Shown: positions 1 through 8,584 of the stretch, in pieces | How positions within the stretch are numbered: the first letter of the stretch is position 1 | Layout of the letters: each line of letters opens with the position of its first letter | Source: an uncultured Flavobacteriaceae bacterium | GTDB lineage: Bacteria > Bacteroidota > Bacteroidia > Flavobacteriales > Flavobacteriaceae | Assembly: GCA_905381055.1 (NCBI GenBank) | Contig: CAJPUR010000001.1 | Location: 62,001-126,000 of the forward strand | Length of the DNA stretch: 64,000 bases | Direction of reading: 5' to 3' | Translations under genes and position numbers: made by a program | Notes under the pieces: model-generated | The model's input: the letters and a program-made list of their open reading frames with translations, nothing else | Told to the model about the DNA's origin: nothing | The model's database searches: none

Positions 1-1248
1 CATTAGTAAGTTATTTTCAGACGCACCACCATCGACTTTAAAGGATTTAAACTTTATACCTGCATCTTTTTCCATTTCAATAATAATTTCCCTTGTTCTT
101 AAGGCAATTGATTCCAGTGCTGCTAAGGCAATATGCCCACTCTCAGTTCCTCTTGTAATCCCAATTATTGCTCCTGTTGCCTCAGGGTTCCAATATGGCG
201 CTCCTAGACCTGACAATGATGGAAGAAAAGTTATTCCCCCATTATCATCAACAGAAGTTGCTAATTCTTCAATTTCTGATGCTTTTTTTATAATTTTTAA
301 TTTATCTCTTAACCATTGAACAAGCGCTCCTGCCACAAAAACTCCACCTTCTATTGCATAGGTAACTTTATTATCAATTTTCCATGCTATTGTTGATAAC
401 ATTTTATTTTTAGATTTAACAATTTTATTTCCCGTATTCATAATACAAAAGCAACCTGTCCCATAAGTGTTTTTTATATCTCCTTCATTTATACACAATT
501 GGCCAAAAAGCGCAGCATGTTGATCTCCTGCAATTCCACTTATAGGAATTTCAATACCAAAAATATCTTTGGAGGTATTCCCAACAACCTCTGATGAACT
601 TATTACTTTTGGTAAAATATTTTTAGGAATGTTTAATTCATTTAATAATTCATTATCCCATTCAAGTGTGTGAATATTAAATAATAATGTTCTGCTAGCA
701 TTAGTTACATCTGTTACATGAAACCTTCCATTAGTCATTTTCCAAATTAACCATGTATCTATTGTGCCAAATGCTAGTTCCCCGTTTTCAGCTTTTTTTC
801 TAATTGATGGTATACTGTCAAGAATCCATTTAATTTTCGTACCTGAAAAATACGAATCAATTATCAAACCAGTTTTTTCTTCAAATTTTTTGTCTAAGTT
901 CTTTTCAATCAGGGCATTGCAAATATAAGCTGTTCTTCTATCCTGCCAAACAATTGCATTATATACCGGCTCCCCAGTTTTTCTATCCCAAATAACTGTG
1001 GTTTCTCTTTGATTTGTTATTCCTATAGCTCCAATTTCTGAAATTTTAATTCTACACTTACTAATACATTCTGTAATTGCTTTTTTTTGAGTTTCCCAAA
1101 TTTCATTTGGATTATGTTCTACCCAACCTTCTTTTGGAAAAATCTGAGTAAATTCATATTGAGAAATACCAATTTGAGTGCCATCTTTATCAAAAATAAT
1201 AGATCTAGAACTAGTTGTTCCTGCATCTATAGAAAGAATATATTTCAT
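1..1248 (-). CDS. glpK: Glycerol kinase, C-terminus outside window
   Basis: FGGY-family kinase that phosphorylates glycerol to glycerol-3-phosphate with ATP in the cytoplasm. Translating the minus strand from the ATG at 1248 gives an uninterrupted 416 residues. It opens with MKYILSIDAGTTSSRSIIFD, the FGGY phosphate-binding start, followed by QRETTVIWDRKTG, IVWQDRR, the catalytic-Asp segment GIAGDQHAALFGQ and the YGTG loop. Family members are about 495-500 residues, so roughly 80 C-terminal residues lie beyond the edge. It is transcribed divergently from cutC across an 86-base gap. No transporter or glycerol-3-phosphate dehydrogenase is visible here. Family assignment is firm. Confidence 0.95.
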   Translation of the reverse strand, partial: MKYILSIDAGTTSSRSIIFDKDGTQIGISQYEFTQIFPKEGWVEHNPNEIWETQKKAITECISKCRIKISEIGAIGITNQRETTVIWDRKTGEPVYNAIVWQDRRTAYICNALIEKNLDKKFEEKTGLIIDSYFSGTKIKWILDSIPSIRKKAENGELAFGTIDTWLIWKMTNGRFHVTDVTNASRTLLFNIHTLEWDNELLNELNIPKNILPKVISSSEVVGNTSKDIFGIEIPISGIAGDQHAALFGQLCINEGDIKNTYGTGCFCIMNTGNKIVKSKNKMLSTIAWKIDNKVTYAIEGGVFVAGALVQWLRDKLKIIKKASEIEELATSVDDNGGITFLPSLSGLGAPYWNPEATGAIIGITRGTESGHIALAALESIALRTREIIIEMEKDAGIKFKSFKVDGGASENNLLM

Positions 1249-1334
1249 TTTATATAAGCTATTAATTAATTATCTTTCAATATAAGATTATTTTAGGTTA
1301 TTAAATTTTCATTTATTTATATAAATAATTTTTT

Positions 1335-2048
1335 ATGACAAATATCGAAATATGTGCCTCCTCAATTTCATCTATTATTGATTCTAATAAATTTGATATA
1401 AATAGAATTGAGTTGTGTTCAGAAATAGGTTTAGGGGGAATAACTCCTTCTGTTGGCTTTGTCGAGGAGTCATTGAAACATTCCAGTGTACCAATAAGAG
1501 TTCTTCTAAGGCCTAGAAGCGGAAATTTTGTTTATGATAAGAATGAGATTAATACTATTAAAAGGGATATTTTAATTTTGAAAAAATATCCTATTGAAGG
1601 TTTTGTGTTTGGATCTACAGATGTCTCTGGGAATATATTATTTGATCAATTAAGAGAAATAGTTAGCATTTGTGATCAAAAAAAACTAACATTTCACAGG
1701 GCTTTTGATGTTTTAAAAGATCCTTTTAATGATCTTGAAAAAATCATTCAATTAGGATTTGATACAATATTAACATCTGGGCAAAAAGAGAATGTGGATG
1801 ATGGATTAGAATTCCTTAAAAGTATTAATAAAATAAGTAAAGGAAGAATAAATATTATGCCAGGGGGTGGGATAAATACTTCAAATATTAAAAAAATTTT
1901 TTCTAGCAATTTTAATTGGATTCACTTATCAGCAAAAAAAATATTAAATAAGAAAAATAACAATACAAAACTAATGTCTTTTTTATCTCAGGAAATTTAT
2001 GGTCTTGATAAAAAAATTCTAAAAAACATAATTAATGAAATCAAATAA
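1335..2048 (+). CDS. cutC: CutC family protein
   Basis: TIM-barrel protein of the CutC family, 237 residues, the usual length. Family signatures are seen in order: IELCSEIGLGGITPS near residue 24, VLLRPRSGNFVY near 55, TFHRAFD near 117, ILTSGQ near 143 and INIMPGGGI near 172. CutC was named for copper homeostasis in E. coli, but that role is disputed and the true substrate is unknown, so only the family is claimed. No signal peptide, hence cytoplasmic. The 3' end overlaps the convergent dioxygenase gene by 8 bases. Confidence 0.9.
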   Translation: MTNIEICASSISSIIDSNKFDINRIELCSEIGLGGITPSVGFVEESLKHSSVPIRVLLRPRSGNFVYDKNEINTIKRDILILKKYPIEGFVFGSTDVSGNILFDQLREIVSICDQKKLTFHRAFDVLKDPFNDLEKIIQLGFDTILTSGQKENVDDGLEFLKSINKISKGRINIMPGGGINTSNIKKIFSSNFNWIHLSAKKILNKKNNNTKLMSFLSQEIYGLDKKILKNIINEIK

Positions 2049-3417
2049 CTTGAAATTTTGATTTTTTTAATGCGGCGAATCCTCCTTTAATATCAATCGC
2101 ATTATGTATTCCATTAAATTTTAAAAGAGAAATAGCAATTACAGATCTATATCCTCCTGCACAATGAACATAGAAAGGGTCTCTTTTTGGAAAAGCACCT
2201 ATTTTATTTTGAACAAAATCAAGAGGAATGTTTTTTGAATTCATTAATTTCCCAGATTCTGATTCACTTTTATTTCTGACGTCGTAAAAAACTTGATTTC
2301 CTTCTTTATTTAAATTTTCAACTTTTAGAGAAATAATGCTGTCCGTATCTCTTTGGCTTTGTTTCCAATTATCAAAACCTCCCTTTAAATATCCAATGAC
2401 ATTATCAAATCCTACTCTAGATAGTCTGGTTATTGCTTCTTTTTCTTTTCCCAAAGGGGCAACAAGTAAAATTGGTCTATTTACATTTTTAATTAATGTG
2501 CCAACCCATGGTGCAAATGAACCATTTAGGCCAATAAAAATAGATTTAGGAATGTGTCCCATGACAAAATCATTTTCATTTCTTACATCTAAAACTAAAT
2601 AATCATTTTTTTTGATCAATTTTTCAAACTCAATTGGATTGATTTCATTAAGAGATTTTTTAATTATATTAGTTACATCTTCATACCCAGTTTGATTCAT
2701 TTTTACATTCATAGGGAAATATTCTGGGGGGCTTTCAAGTCCATTTAAAACTTCCTCCACAAACTCCTTTTTAGACATATCCTCTCTTAATGCGTAATTC
2801 ACTTTTTTTTGATTTCCCAATGTGTCATGAGTTTCTTTCATCATATTTTTTCCACATGCAGAACCAGCTCCGTGAGCAGGGTAAACAATTAAGTTATCAG
2901 GTAGTGGCATTATTTTTTTTCTTAAGCTATCGAAAAGCATTCCTGCAAGATCTCTTTGAGATAGTTCTGAAGATTTTTGAGCTAAATCAGGTCTACCAAC
3001 ATCACCCAAAAATAGTGTGTCACCTGTAAAAATTGAAATTTTCTCATTTTTCTCATTCTTTAAAAGTATGATAGAGCTTTCAAGGGTATGTCCAGGTGTA
3101 TGGATAACTTGAAGAACAATTTTTCCTAGTTTAAATTCCTGTAAATCTCCGGCAATAGTGCAGTCATAATCTAGTTCAGCATTTGGACCAAAAATAATTG
3201 GTGCATTAGTTATTTTGGAAAGAGTTAAATGACCACTAACAAAATCAGCATGAATGTGAGTTTCAAAAATATATTTAATTTTCGCATTTCTTTCTTTAGC
3301 TTTTTTAATATAGATATTAGGTTCTCGCAAAGGATCTATTACAGCTATTTCTCCTTCACTTTCAATCATATAAGAACCTTGAAATAAACAATTAGTATAA
3401 ATTTGTTCAATTTTCAT
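2041..3417 (-). CDS. MBL-fold persulfide dioxygenase-like with two rhodanese domains
   Basis: The 458-residue protein begins with a metallo-beta-lactamase domain (about 1-235) carrying THIHADFVSGH, HTPGHTLES, FTGDTLF and YPAHGAGS, the ETHE1/CstB-type iron-binding pattern. Two rhodanese domains follow (about 260-355 and 365-458). The first lacks the catalytic cysteine (LLVAPLGKE in the loop); the second keeps it (VHCAGGYRS). MBL, pseudo-rhodanese, rhodanese is the order known from sulfide-detoxifying CstB-like proteins, so persulfide oxidation to sulfite or thiosulfate is the likely role. A sulfite-exporter family gene lies 2 kb away. The exact reaction cannot be fixed from sequence. Confidence 0.85.
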   Translation of the reverse strand: MKIEQIYTNCLFQGSYMIESEGEIAVIDPLREPNIYIKKAKERNAKIKYIFETHIHADFVSGHLTLSKITNAPIIFGPNAELDYDCTIAGDLQEFKLGKIVLQVIHTPGHTLESSIILLKNEKNEKISIFTGDTLFLGDVGRPDLAQKSSELSQRDLAGMLFDSLRKKIMPLPDNLIVYPAHGAGSACGKNMMKETHDTLGNQKKVNYALREDMSKKEFVEEVLNGLESPPEYFPMNVKMNQTGYEDVTNIIKKSLNEINPIEFEKLIKKNDYLVLDVRNENDFVMGHIPKSIFIGLNGSFAPWVGTLIKNVNRPILLVAPLGKEKEAITRLSRVGFDNVIGYLKGGFDNWKQSQRDTDSIISLKVENLNKEGNQVFYDVRNKSESESGKLMNSKNIPLDFVQNKIGAFPKRDPFYVHCAGGYRSVIAISLLKFNGIHNAIDIKGGFAALKKSKFQVI

Positions 3418-3506
3418 AAGAACAAATTTAAATTAAATTTCTAATGTTTAAAAGAACTTCACGTTTACATTAATAAAATTTATATATTGGAAATAAATAA
3501 TATAAT

Positions 3507-5411
3507 ATGAAAAGTATTTACGACTTTCAAATTAAATCTAAAGAGGAATTCGAAATTGTTCAGGACAAATCTAAAAAATATCCAGAGGTTTTTTGGTCAG
3601 AAGTAGCTGGGGCTTTTAAGTGGAATTCAGTTTGGGATAAAGTTCTTGAATCGGATTGGACCATTCCAAGAACCAAATGGTTTATTAACGGTAAATTAAA
3701 TATTACTGAAAACTGTTTAGATGTTCACGCTAAATCGACACCTGATAAGTTAGCTATTTTATGGGAGCCAAATGATCCAAATGCTGATTCACAGAGGATA
3801 ACATATGAAGAACTTTTATCCAAAGTATGTAAATTTTCAAATGGCCTAAAGTCTTTAGGAGTTAAAAAAGGTGATAGAATTTGTCTTTATATGCCTATGG
3901 TTCCAGAACTAACGGTTGCTGTTCTGGCTTGTGCAAGAATTGGCGCGATTCATTCAGTTGTTTTTGCTGGGTTTTCATCAAAAGCACTATCTGCAAGAAT
4001 TAACGACTCAAAATGTAGGGTATTAATTACTGCCGATGGAGCTTTTAGAGGTAATAAAATAATAGATTTAAAATCTATATGTGATGATGCATTATTGTCA
4101 TGTCCAAGTATAGAAAAAACTGTCGTATTTGAAAGAACCTTAAAAAAAATAAAATGGAATCCAAAAACGGATATTCGGTGGGATGATTTGATACAAAACA
4201 TGTCAGAAGATTGCTTACCAACAATTATGGACTCAGAGGATATGTTGTTTATCCTCTACACTTCGGGATCTACTGGAAAACCTAAAGGCATGGTTCATAC
4301 TTGTGGTGGATATATGGTATATACAGCTTATTCATTTTTAAATGTTTTTCAGTATTCGCCGGGAGATATATATTGGTGTACTGCTGATATTGGTTGGATA
4401 ACTGGACATAGTTATATGATTTATGGACCCCTTTTAGCGGGAGCTACAACTTTACATTTTGAAGGAATTCCCTCATATCCCAATTGGGATCGTTTTTGGA
4501 ATATATGTGAGAAGTACAAAGTAAATCAATTTTATACAGCTCCAACCGCAATTAGAAGTCTAGCTAAACATCCAAAGGAATTAATTAGTAAATATGATTT
4601 AAATTCATTAAAAGTTTTAGGATCAGTTGGAGAGCCTATAAATGAAGAGGCATGGCACTGGTATGATGAAAATATTGGAAAAAATAAATTACCAATTGCT
4701 GATACATGGTGGCAAACTGAAACTGGAGGAATTTTAATTTCATCTCTTGCTGGAGTTACAGATCAAAAACCAACATTTGCTACTCAAGCTTTACCTGGTA
4801 TTGTTCCTGAATTAGTTGATAAAAAAGGTGAAGTTTTAAAGGATAAATCCGCAGAGGGTATACTCACTATTACTGCTCCTTGGCCTTCAATTGCAAGAAC
4901 AATTTATGGTAATCATGAGCGATATAAAGAGGTTTATTTTTCTGCGTTCCCTGGTAAATATTTTCCTGGAGATGGAGCCTTAAGAGATACCAAAGGGAAT
5001 TATAGAATTACTGGTAGAGTTGATGATGTAGTTATAGTATCTGGTCATAATCTTGGAACTGCTCCAATTGAAAATTCAATAAATGAACATCCTGGTGTTG
5101 CTGAAAGTGCTGTTGTTGGTTTTCCACATGAAATTAAGGGTAATGCTTTAATGGCATATGTTATTTTATATGATTTTAATTTAAAAACTGAAAGTCTTAA
5201 AGATGAGATTAGGACTCTTATTTCCAATTCAATTGGGCCAATAGCTAAACCAGACAAAATCTTGTTTGTTAGTGGTTTACCTAAAACTAGAAGTGGTAAA
5301 ATTATGAGACGGATTTTGAGAAAATTGGCAAATAATGAATTTAATGATTTAGGAGATGTTTCTACTCTTTTAAACCCTGAAGTTGTCGAAGAAATTAAAG
5401 GTCAATTCTGA
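3507..5411 (+). CDS. acs: Acetyl-CoA synthetase
   Basis: AMP-forming acetate:CoA ligase that activates acetate to acetyl-CoA; 634 residues, close to the usual 630-650. Visible signatures are the N-terminal ACAS segment (WFINGKLNITENCLDVH), the P-loop YTSGSTGKPKGMVHT, the adenylate motif DTWWQTETGG, the hinge-region TGRVDDVVIVSGH and the C-terminal SGKIMRR with K598, the lysine that is acetylated in characterised homologues. The first residues lack a signal peptide. It stands alone between two minus-strand genes and stops 4 bases before the convergent exporter gene. Assignment is firm; related acyl substrates such as propionate are possible. Confidence 0.95.
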   Translation: MKSIYDFQIKSKEEFEIVQDKSKKYPEVFWSEVAGAFKWNSVWDKVLESDWTIPRTKWFINGKLNITENCLDVHAKSTPDKLAILWEPNDPNADSQRITYEELLSKVCKFSNGLKSLGVKKGDRICLYMPMVPELTVAVLACARIGAIHSVVFAGFSSKALSARINDSKCRVLITADGAFRGNKIIDLKSICDDALLSCPSIEKTVVFERTLKKIKWNPKTDIRWDDLIQNMSEDCLPTIMDSEDMLFILYTSGSTGKPKGMVHTCGGYMVYTAYSFLNVFQYSPGDIYWCTADIGWITGHSYMIYGPLLAGATTLHFEGIPSYPNWDRFWNICEKYKVNQFYTAPTAIRSLAKHPKELISKYDLNSLKVLGSVGEPINEEAWHWYDENIGKNKLPIADTWWQTETGGILISSLAGVTDQKPTFATQALPGIVPELVDKKGEVLKDKSAEGILTITAPWPSIARTIYGNHERYKEVYFSAFPGKYFPGDGALRDTKGNYRITGRVDDVVIVSGHNLGTAPIENSINEHPGVAESAVVGFPHEIKGNALMAYVILYDFNLKTESLKDEIRTLISNSIGPIAKPDKILFVSGLPKTRSGKIMRRILRKLANNEFNDLGDVSTLLNPEVVEEIKGQF

Positions 5412-5415
5412 TTAA

Positions 5416-6162
5416 TTATTTTAGCATTATAAAAATTGATCCTATTGCAGTAAAAAATAAAATTAATTTTCTGTAAGAATCATTTTTTATTTTTTTTACT
5501 ATTTTAACTCCAGTGATTAGTCCGATAATTAAAAATGGAGTTAATATTAAACTATTATAGATTGAATCAATATTTATTGTTTTCCATACTAAAATATGAA
5601 ATGGAAGTTTAAAGAAATTAATAATAAAAAATAACCAAGCAGCTGTTCCAATGAATTCATTTTTTGGAAGTCTAATAGCTAAAAAGTATATGTTAGCAAA
5701 TGAACCTGCTAAATTGCCAATCATAGTAGTAAATCCTGCTAAAATTCCCATTGAAAAAGCGAACAATGGATGATTCGGAACTTTTTTATTAGGTTTGTTT
5801 TCCCAAAAATACATTAAAATTGTACTTGCAAAAATTATTATTGCCATTATGTTTTTAAAACTTTTCTCAGGAATATCCTTTCCAAAAAAAACTCCAATGA
5901 TAACTCCTAAAATCATCCAAGGAATTAATTTTTTTATGAATTTCCATCTTGTGTGCCTATTGTAATATATCACGGCAAAGATATCTCCTAGAATCAAAAG
6001 TGGCATTACTATTCCTGTTGATGACTTAGCGTCATAAACTAGTGCGAAAATTGTTACAATCAAAATAGCTAGACCTTTTATCCCAGATTTTGAAATTCCT
6101 AATAGAAACGAAGCAAGAGCTACTGCCAAAAAATAAGTAACTGGAATAGAATTAATTTCCAT
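5416..6162 (-). CDS. TauE/SafE family exporter
   Basis: Integral membrane protein of 248 residues with about eight hydrophobic segments and the two-half TauE/SafE layout. Its conserved region begins FLLGISKSGIKGLAIL (about 21-36) and is repeated in the second half as ILAGFTTMIGNLAGSFANIY (about 140-160). Family members are linked to export of sulfite or sulfonates, though many are uncharacterised. The nearby persulfide dioxygenase-like gene, which would make sulfite or thiosulfate, fits such a role, but acs lies between them and the two are not in one operon. Substrate is inferred, family is clear. Confidence 0.85.
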   Translation of the reverse strand: MEINSIPVTYFLAVALASFLLGISKSGIKGLAILIVTIFALVYDAKSSTGIVMPLLILGDIFAVIYYNRHTRWKFIKKLIPWMILGVIIGVFFGKDIPEKSFKNIMAIIIFASTILMYFWENKPNKKVPNHPLFAFSMGILAGFTTMIGNLAGSFANIYFLAIRLPKNEFIGTAAWLFFIINFFKLPFHILVWKTINIDSIYNSLILTPFLIIGLITGVKIVKKIKNDSYRKLILFFTAIGSIFIMLK

Positions 6163-6264
6163 TTTAATTTTATTCTATTTAAATGTAAAATTATACTTTA
6201 TTGATCTAAATTATTATTATTTTATGATAAAAAAATTTGATTTATACAATTAAAATAAAAATCT

Positions 6265-6272
6265 TAATTTTG
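6265..6272 (+). promoter_or_regulatory. Candidate -7 box for alkB
   Basis: TAATTTTG matches the Bacteroidota -7 consensus TAnnTTTG and ends 22 bases before the alkB start. The nearest upstream TTG (6237-6239) gives a spacer of 25, longer than usual, so the -33 part is unconvincing. Confidence 0.4.
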
Positions 6273-6294
6273 TTAAAAAAAAGGCCATTTATAA

Positions 6295-7335
6295 ATGCGT
6301 GACATAAAATATCTTTTTGCCTATACTATTCCAGTTTCTGTTTTATTGAGTATTGAATTACGGGGAGCTTTTTCATTTTCTGCATTCCTTTATGCATATG
6401 GGGTAATCCCATTATTCGAATTAATAATTAAACCAAATCATTCACATGAGTCAGATAACAGAAAATTATCAAAATTCAAGAATTTATTATTTGATTTAAT
6501 GCTATATTTCAATCTCCCTATTGTTTTTTTTACTTTAGGTTATGGTTTTTCGGTTTTAAATTCAAAAACTCTGTTTTTTTATGAACAAATTGGAATAGTA
6601 TTTTCATTAGCCATTTTACTTGCCACAAATGGTATAAATGTAGCACATGAGTTAGGTCATAGAAAATCTTTAATTGAAAAAGTTTTTTCTAAAACTTTAT
6701 TAATGTTTAGCTTATATATGCATTTTTTCATTGAACACAACTTAGGACATCATAAAAATGTTGGGACTAATTTAGATCCTGCTTCTGCAAAACTAAATCA
6801 AAACCTTTATAATTTTTGGTTTACCTCAACTATAGGTCAATATAAAAATGCTTGGGGAATTCAATTAAAAAAACTTTCAGGGTATAATTTCTTTTCATTG
6901 AAAAATGAAATGTTAATTTACAGTTTAATACAAATTGGATATTTGTTTTTGTTATTTCTGTTTTGGGGATTTTCAGGGTTATTTTATGGAGTAACTGTTG
7001 CAGTTATTTCTTTTTTAATGCTTGAAACAATAAATTATATTGAGCACTATGGGTTAAGAAGAAGTAGACTTCCTTCAGGGAGGTTTGAAAGAGTTAATCC
7101 TTCCCATTCATGGAATTCAAATCATCAAATTGGAAGAATTGTACTTTATGAACTTACAAGACATAGTGATCATCATTATAAGAGCTCAAAAAAATATCAA
7201 CATTTAGAAAACATTGTTGAAAGTCCTCAACTTCCTTATGGTTATCCAGCTTCAATGCTTTTAGCTTCACTTCCTTTTTTATGGTTTTCAATTATGAATA
7301 AGCATATTGAAAAATACAATTCATCTTTGAGTTAG
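6295..7335 (+). CDS. alkB: AlkB-type alkane 1-monooxygenase
   Basis: Membrane di-iron hydroxylase of 346 residues with six or so hydrophobic segments. The histidine clusters that bind the iron pair are all present: HELGHRK near residue 119, EHNLGHHK near 146, NYIEHYGLRR near 246 (the NYxEHYGL signature typical of alkane hydroxylases) and HSDHHYKSSKKYQ near 285. It would hydroxylate a terminal methyl carbon using O2 and electrons from a rubredoxin. No rubredoxin or rubredoxin reductase gene is visible in the window. A TAATTTTG box lies 22 bases ahead of the start. Chain-length range is unknown. Confidence 0.9.
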   Translation: MRDIKYLFAYTIPVSVLLSIELRGAFSFSAFLYAYGVIPLFELIIKPNHSHESDNRKLSKFKNLLFDLMLYFNLPIVFFTLGYGFSVLNSKTLFFYEQIGIVFSLAILLATNGINVAHELGHRKSLIEKVFSKTLLMFSLYMHFFIEHNLGHHKNVGTNLDPASAKLNQNLYNFWFTSTIGQYKNAWGIQLKKLSGYNFFSLKNEMLIYSLIQIGYLFLLFLFWGFSGLFYGVTVAVISFLMLETINYIEHYGLRRSRLPSGRFERVNPSHSWNSNHQIGRIVLYELTRHSDHHYKSSKKYQHLENIVESPQLPYGYPASMLLASLPFLWFSIMNKHIEKYNSSLS

Positions 7336-7865
7336 AATATTGCGAAAACCAAAATAAGAAAAATAATATAACATAATAAAGATCTCAAAAGTGCTTTAAT
7401 ACCTTTGTTTACATTAGAAAATTTAGCAAATGCAATATGTCCAGTCACGTATATCATTTGAGTAAGATGTTTATGATACTCTTCTTTATTATCCATTAAA
7501 TTGTCTAAGGTCTTGTAATATGAGTCAAAATCATTATACTTCGTACCGATATCTCCAAAAAATAGAGGGGACTTTTGTGTCGAAATATTTAATCTAGGGA
7601 GGAAACATTTAATACAAAAAATTAAGGCCCTTATAGTAAAAAAAAAGCCTGGGAGAAGAAAAAATAGTGAAATGACATGAACTATATTATTCATATCAAG
7701 CGCATATGAGTTTTCATCATCCAAGATATCTATTGTATAGGCTATTGAGAAAAATAAACTATAAATAGATATTACAATACTTGCTTTAACCTCAGCGTAT
7801 CTAATTTGATCATAATTATAGTTAATTATTTCCCAAAAATTACTTATTTCAGTGTACTTATTCAT
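7332..7865 (-). CDS. PycTM-like (DUF5706-type) membrane protein
   Basis: The 177-residue protein has two hydrophobic segments in its first 95 residues (about 30-45 and 65-90) and one at the C-terminus (about 155-177). The pattern YAEVKASIVISIYSLFF near residue 22, then PLFFGDIGTKY near 103 and YYKTL, HKHLTQMIYVTGHIAFAKF and KGIKALLR resembles the transmembrane effector domain of Pycsar anti-phage systems (PycTM). In those systems a cyclase makes cCMP or cUMP and the effector disrupts the membrane. No cyclase is adjacent, so this is either an orphan or a homologue with another task. It overlaps the convergent alkB end by 4 bases. Confidence 0.55.
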   Translation of the reverse strand: MNKYTEISNFWEIINYNYDQIRYAEVKASIVISIYSLFFSIAYTIDILDDENSYALDMNNIVHVISLFFLLPGFFFTIRALIFCIKCFLPRLNISTQKSPLFFGDIGTKYNDFDSYYKTLDNLMDNKEEYHKHLTQMIYVTGHIAFAKFSNVNKGIKALLRSLLCYIIFLILVFAIF

Positions 7866-7980
7866 TATAATTTGTATAAATTTAATTTAATTTATTTTTA
7901 TAAACACATTCTATTGAAACTTTATTTTTAAAAAAAAAATAAATAGAGTTAAAAATCATTAAATAATTATTTTTTTAAAA

Positions 7981-7988
7981 TATATTTG
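7981..7988 (+). promoter_or_regulatory. Candidate -7 box for tRNA-Pro
   Basis: TATATTTG is an exact match to TAnnTTTG and ends 19 bases before the mature tRNA-Pro start, a sensible distance for a short 5' leader. No clear TTG is seen at -33. Confidence 0.55.
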
Positions 7989-8007
7989 CAAACGTTAATT
8001 TATTTAG

Positions 8008-8082
8008 CGGGGTGTAGCGTAGCCCGGTTATCGCGCCGCGTTTGGGACGCGGAGGCCGCAGGTTCGAATCCTGCCACCCCGA
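8008..8082 (+). tRNA. tRNA-Pro(TGG)
   Basis: Cloverleaf folds well: acceptor CGGGGTG (8008-8014) pairs with CACCCCG (8075-8081), discriminator A at 8082. The anticodon stem CCGCG/CGCGG encloses loop TTTGGGA with anticodon TGG at 8043-8045. The T arm contains GGTTCGAATCC. The 3' CCA is not encoded. GC content is far above the surroundings, as expected for a tRNA in AT-rich DNA. Confidence 0.97.
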
Positions 8083-8087
8083 CATAG

Positions 8088-8124
8088 AAAAAACCTCTAT
8101 TTTTAATAATAATAGGGGTTTTTT
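8088..8124 (+). terminator. Intrinsic terminator after tRNA-Pro
   Basis: AAAAAACCTCTATT (8088-8101) pairs with AATAGGGGTTTTTT (8111-8124) around a 9-base loop, with a single G-T wobble, and ends in a T run. It begins 5 bases after the tRNA. Confidence 0.7.
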
Positions 8125-8277
8125 ATTGGTTCAAATTTGTTTTAACTAAATACTTAATTATATTTCTGAAATCCAATTTATCTTAAAATAGTTTCACTTG
8201 ATTGAATTTGTAAAATAAATGGTATTTAAAACACTTATATACTTTTAGTAATTTTTTATTTAGGGCAAAAATAATTT

Positions 8278-8285
8278 TATATTTG
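8278..8285 (+). promoter_or_regulatory. Candidate -7 box upstream of tRNA-Arg
   Basis: A second TATATTTG, identical to the one before tRNA-Pro, but 105 bases before tRNA-Arg. If it drives this tRNA the 5' leader is long. No TTG at -33 is evident. Confidence 0.3.
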
Positions 8286-8390
8286 TCTGGGTTTATTGGA
8301 TTCCTGATAAGATAAAATATACGTTGAAAGTATTTTCATCATTATTTTAGCTTTTATTTAGAATGACAGGATGAAGATAAACCCACCATT

Positions 8391-8464
8391 GGTCGAGTAG
8401 CTCAGCTGGATAGAGCATCTGCCTTCTAAGCAGACGGTCACAGGTTCGAATCCTGTCTCGATCA
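8391..8464 (+). tRNA. tRNA-Arg(TCT)
   Basis: Acceptor GGTCGAG (8391-8397) pairs with CTCGATC (8457-8463, one G-T pair), discriminator A at 8464. The anticodon stem TCTGC/GCAGA encloses loop CTTCTAA with anticodon TCT at 8425-8427. The D arm AGCTCAGCTGGATAGAGC and T-loop GGTTCGAATCC are canonical. CCA is not encoded. Confidence 0.97.
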
Positions 8465-8477
8465 CAAATATCTTTGT

Positions 8478-8509
8478 AAACCCTTGTTATTATTAGGAGG
8501 TTTTTTTTT
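8478..8509 (+). terminator. Weak terminator after tRNA-Arg
   Basis: AAACC at 8478-8482 can pair with GGTTT, followed by a run of nine T (8501-8509). The stem has a mismatch and wobble pairs, so it is a weak candidate. Confidence 0.35.
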
Positions 8510-8528
8510 GGGTATGTTTTTGGGTACG
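8505..8528 (+). repeat. Tandem 12-base repeat TTTTTGGGTAYG
   Basis: TTTTTGGGTATG (8505-8516) is followed directly by TTTTTGGGTACG (8517-8528), differing at one base. It lies 40 bases past tRNA-Arg, a common integration target, so a relic of an integrated element is possible. No integrase gene is present. Confidence 0.6.
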
Positions 8529-8584
8529 GTTCAGCTAAAATTTATAAGTCTATTAATTAACTATATAATAATTAAGGGTGGCTT

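Larger units (their letters stand above)
7866..8584. other. 719-base non-coding stretch with two tRNA genes
   Basis: The only gap above 300 bases. It holds tRNA-Pro with its promoter box and terminator, tRNA-Arg with a weak terminator, and a tandem 12-base repeat after tRNA-Arg. Between 8125 and 8390 I see only a second TATATTTG box (8278-8285) and no convincing gene. Confidence 0.8.

Noticed and set aside
3442-3472. TAATGT-N19-ACATTA ahead of acs as an operator like the one at 25857
   Set aside because: Arms are only six bases, the spacer differs, and inner bases do not match. Chance is a fair explanation in AT-rich DNA.
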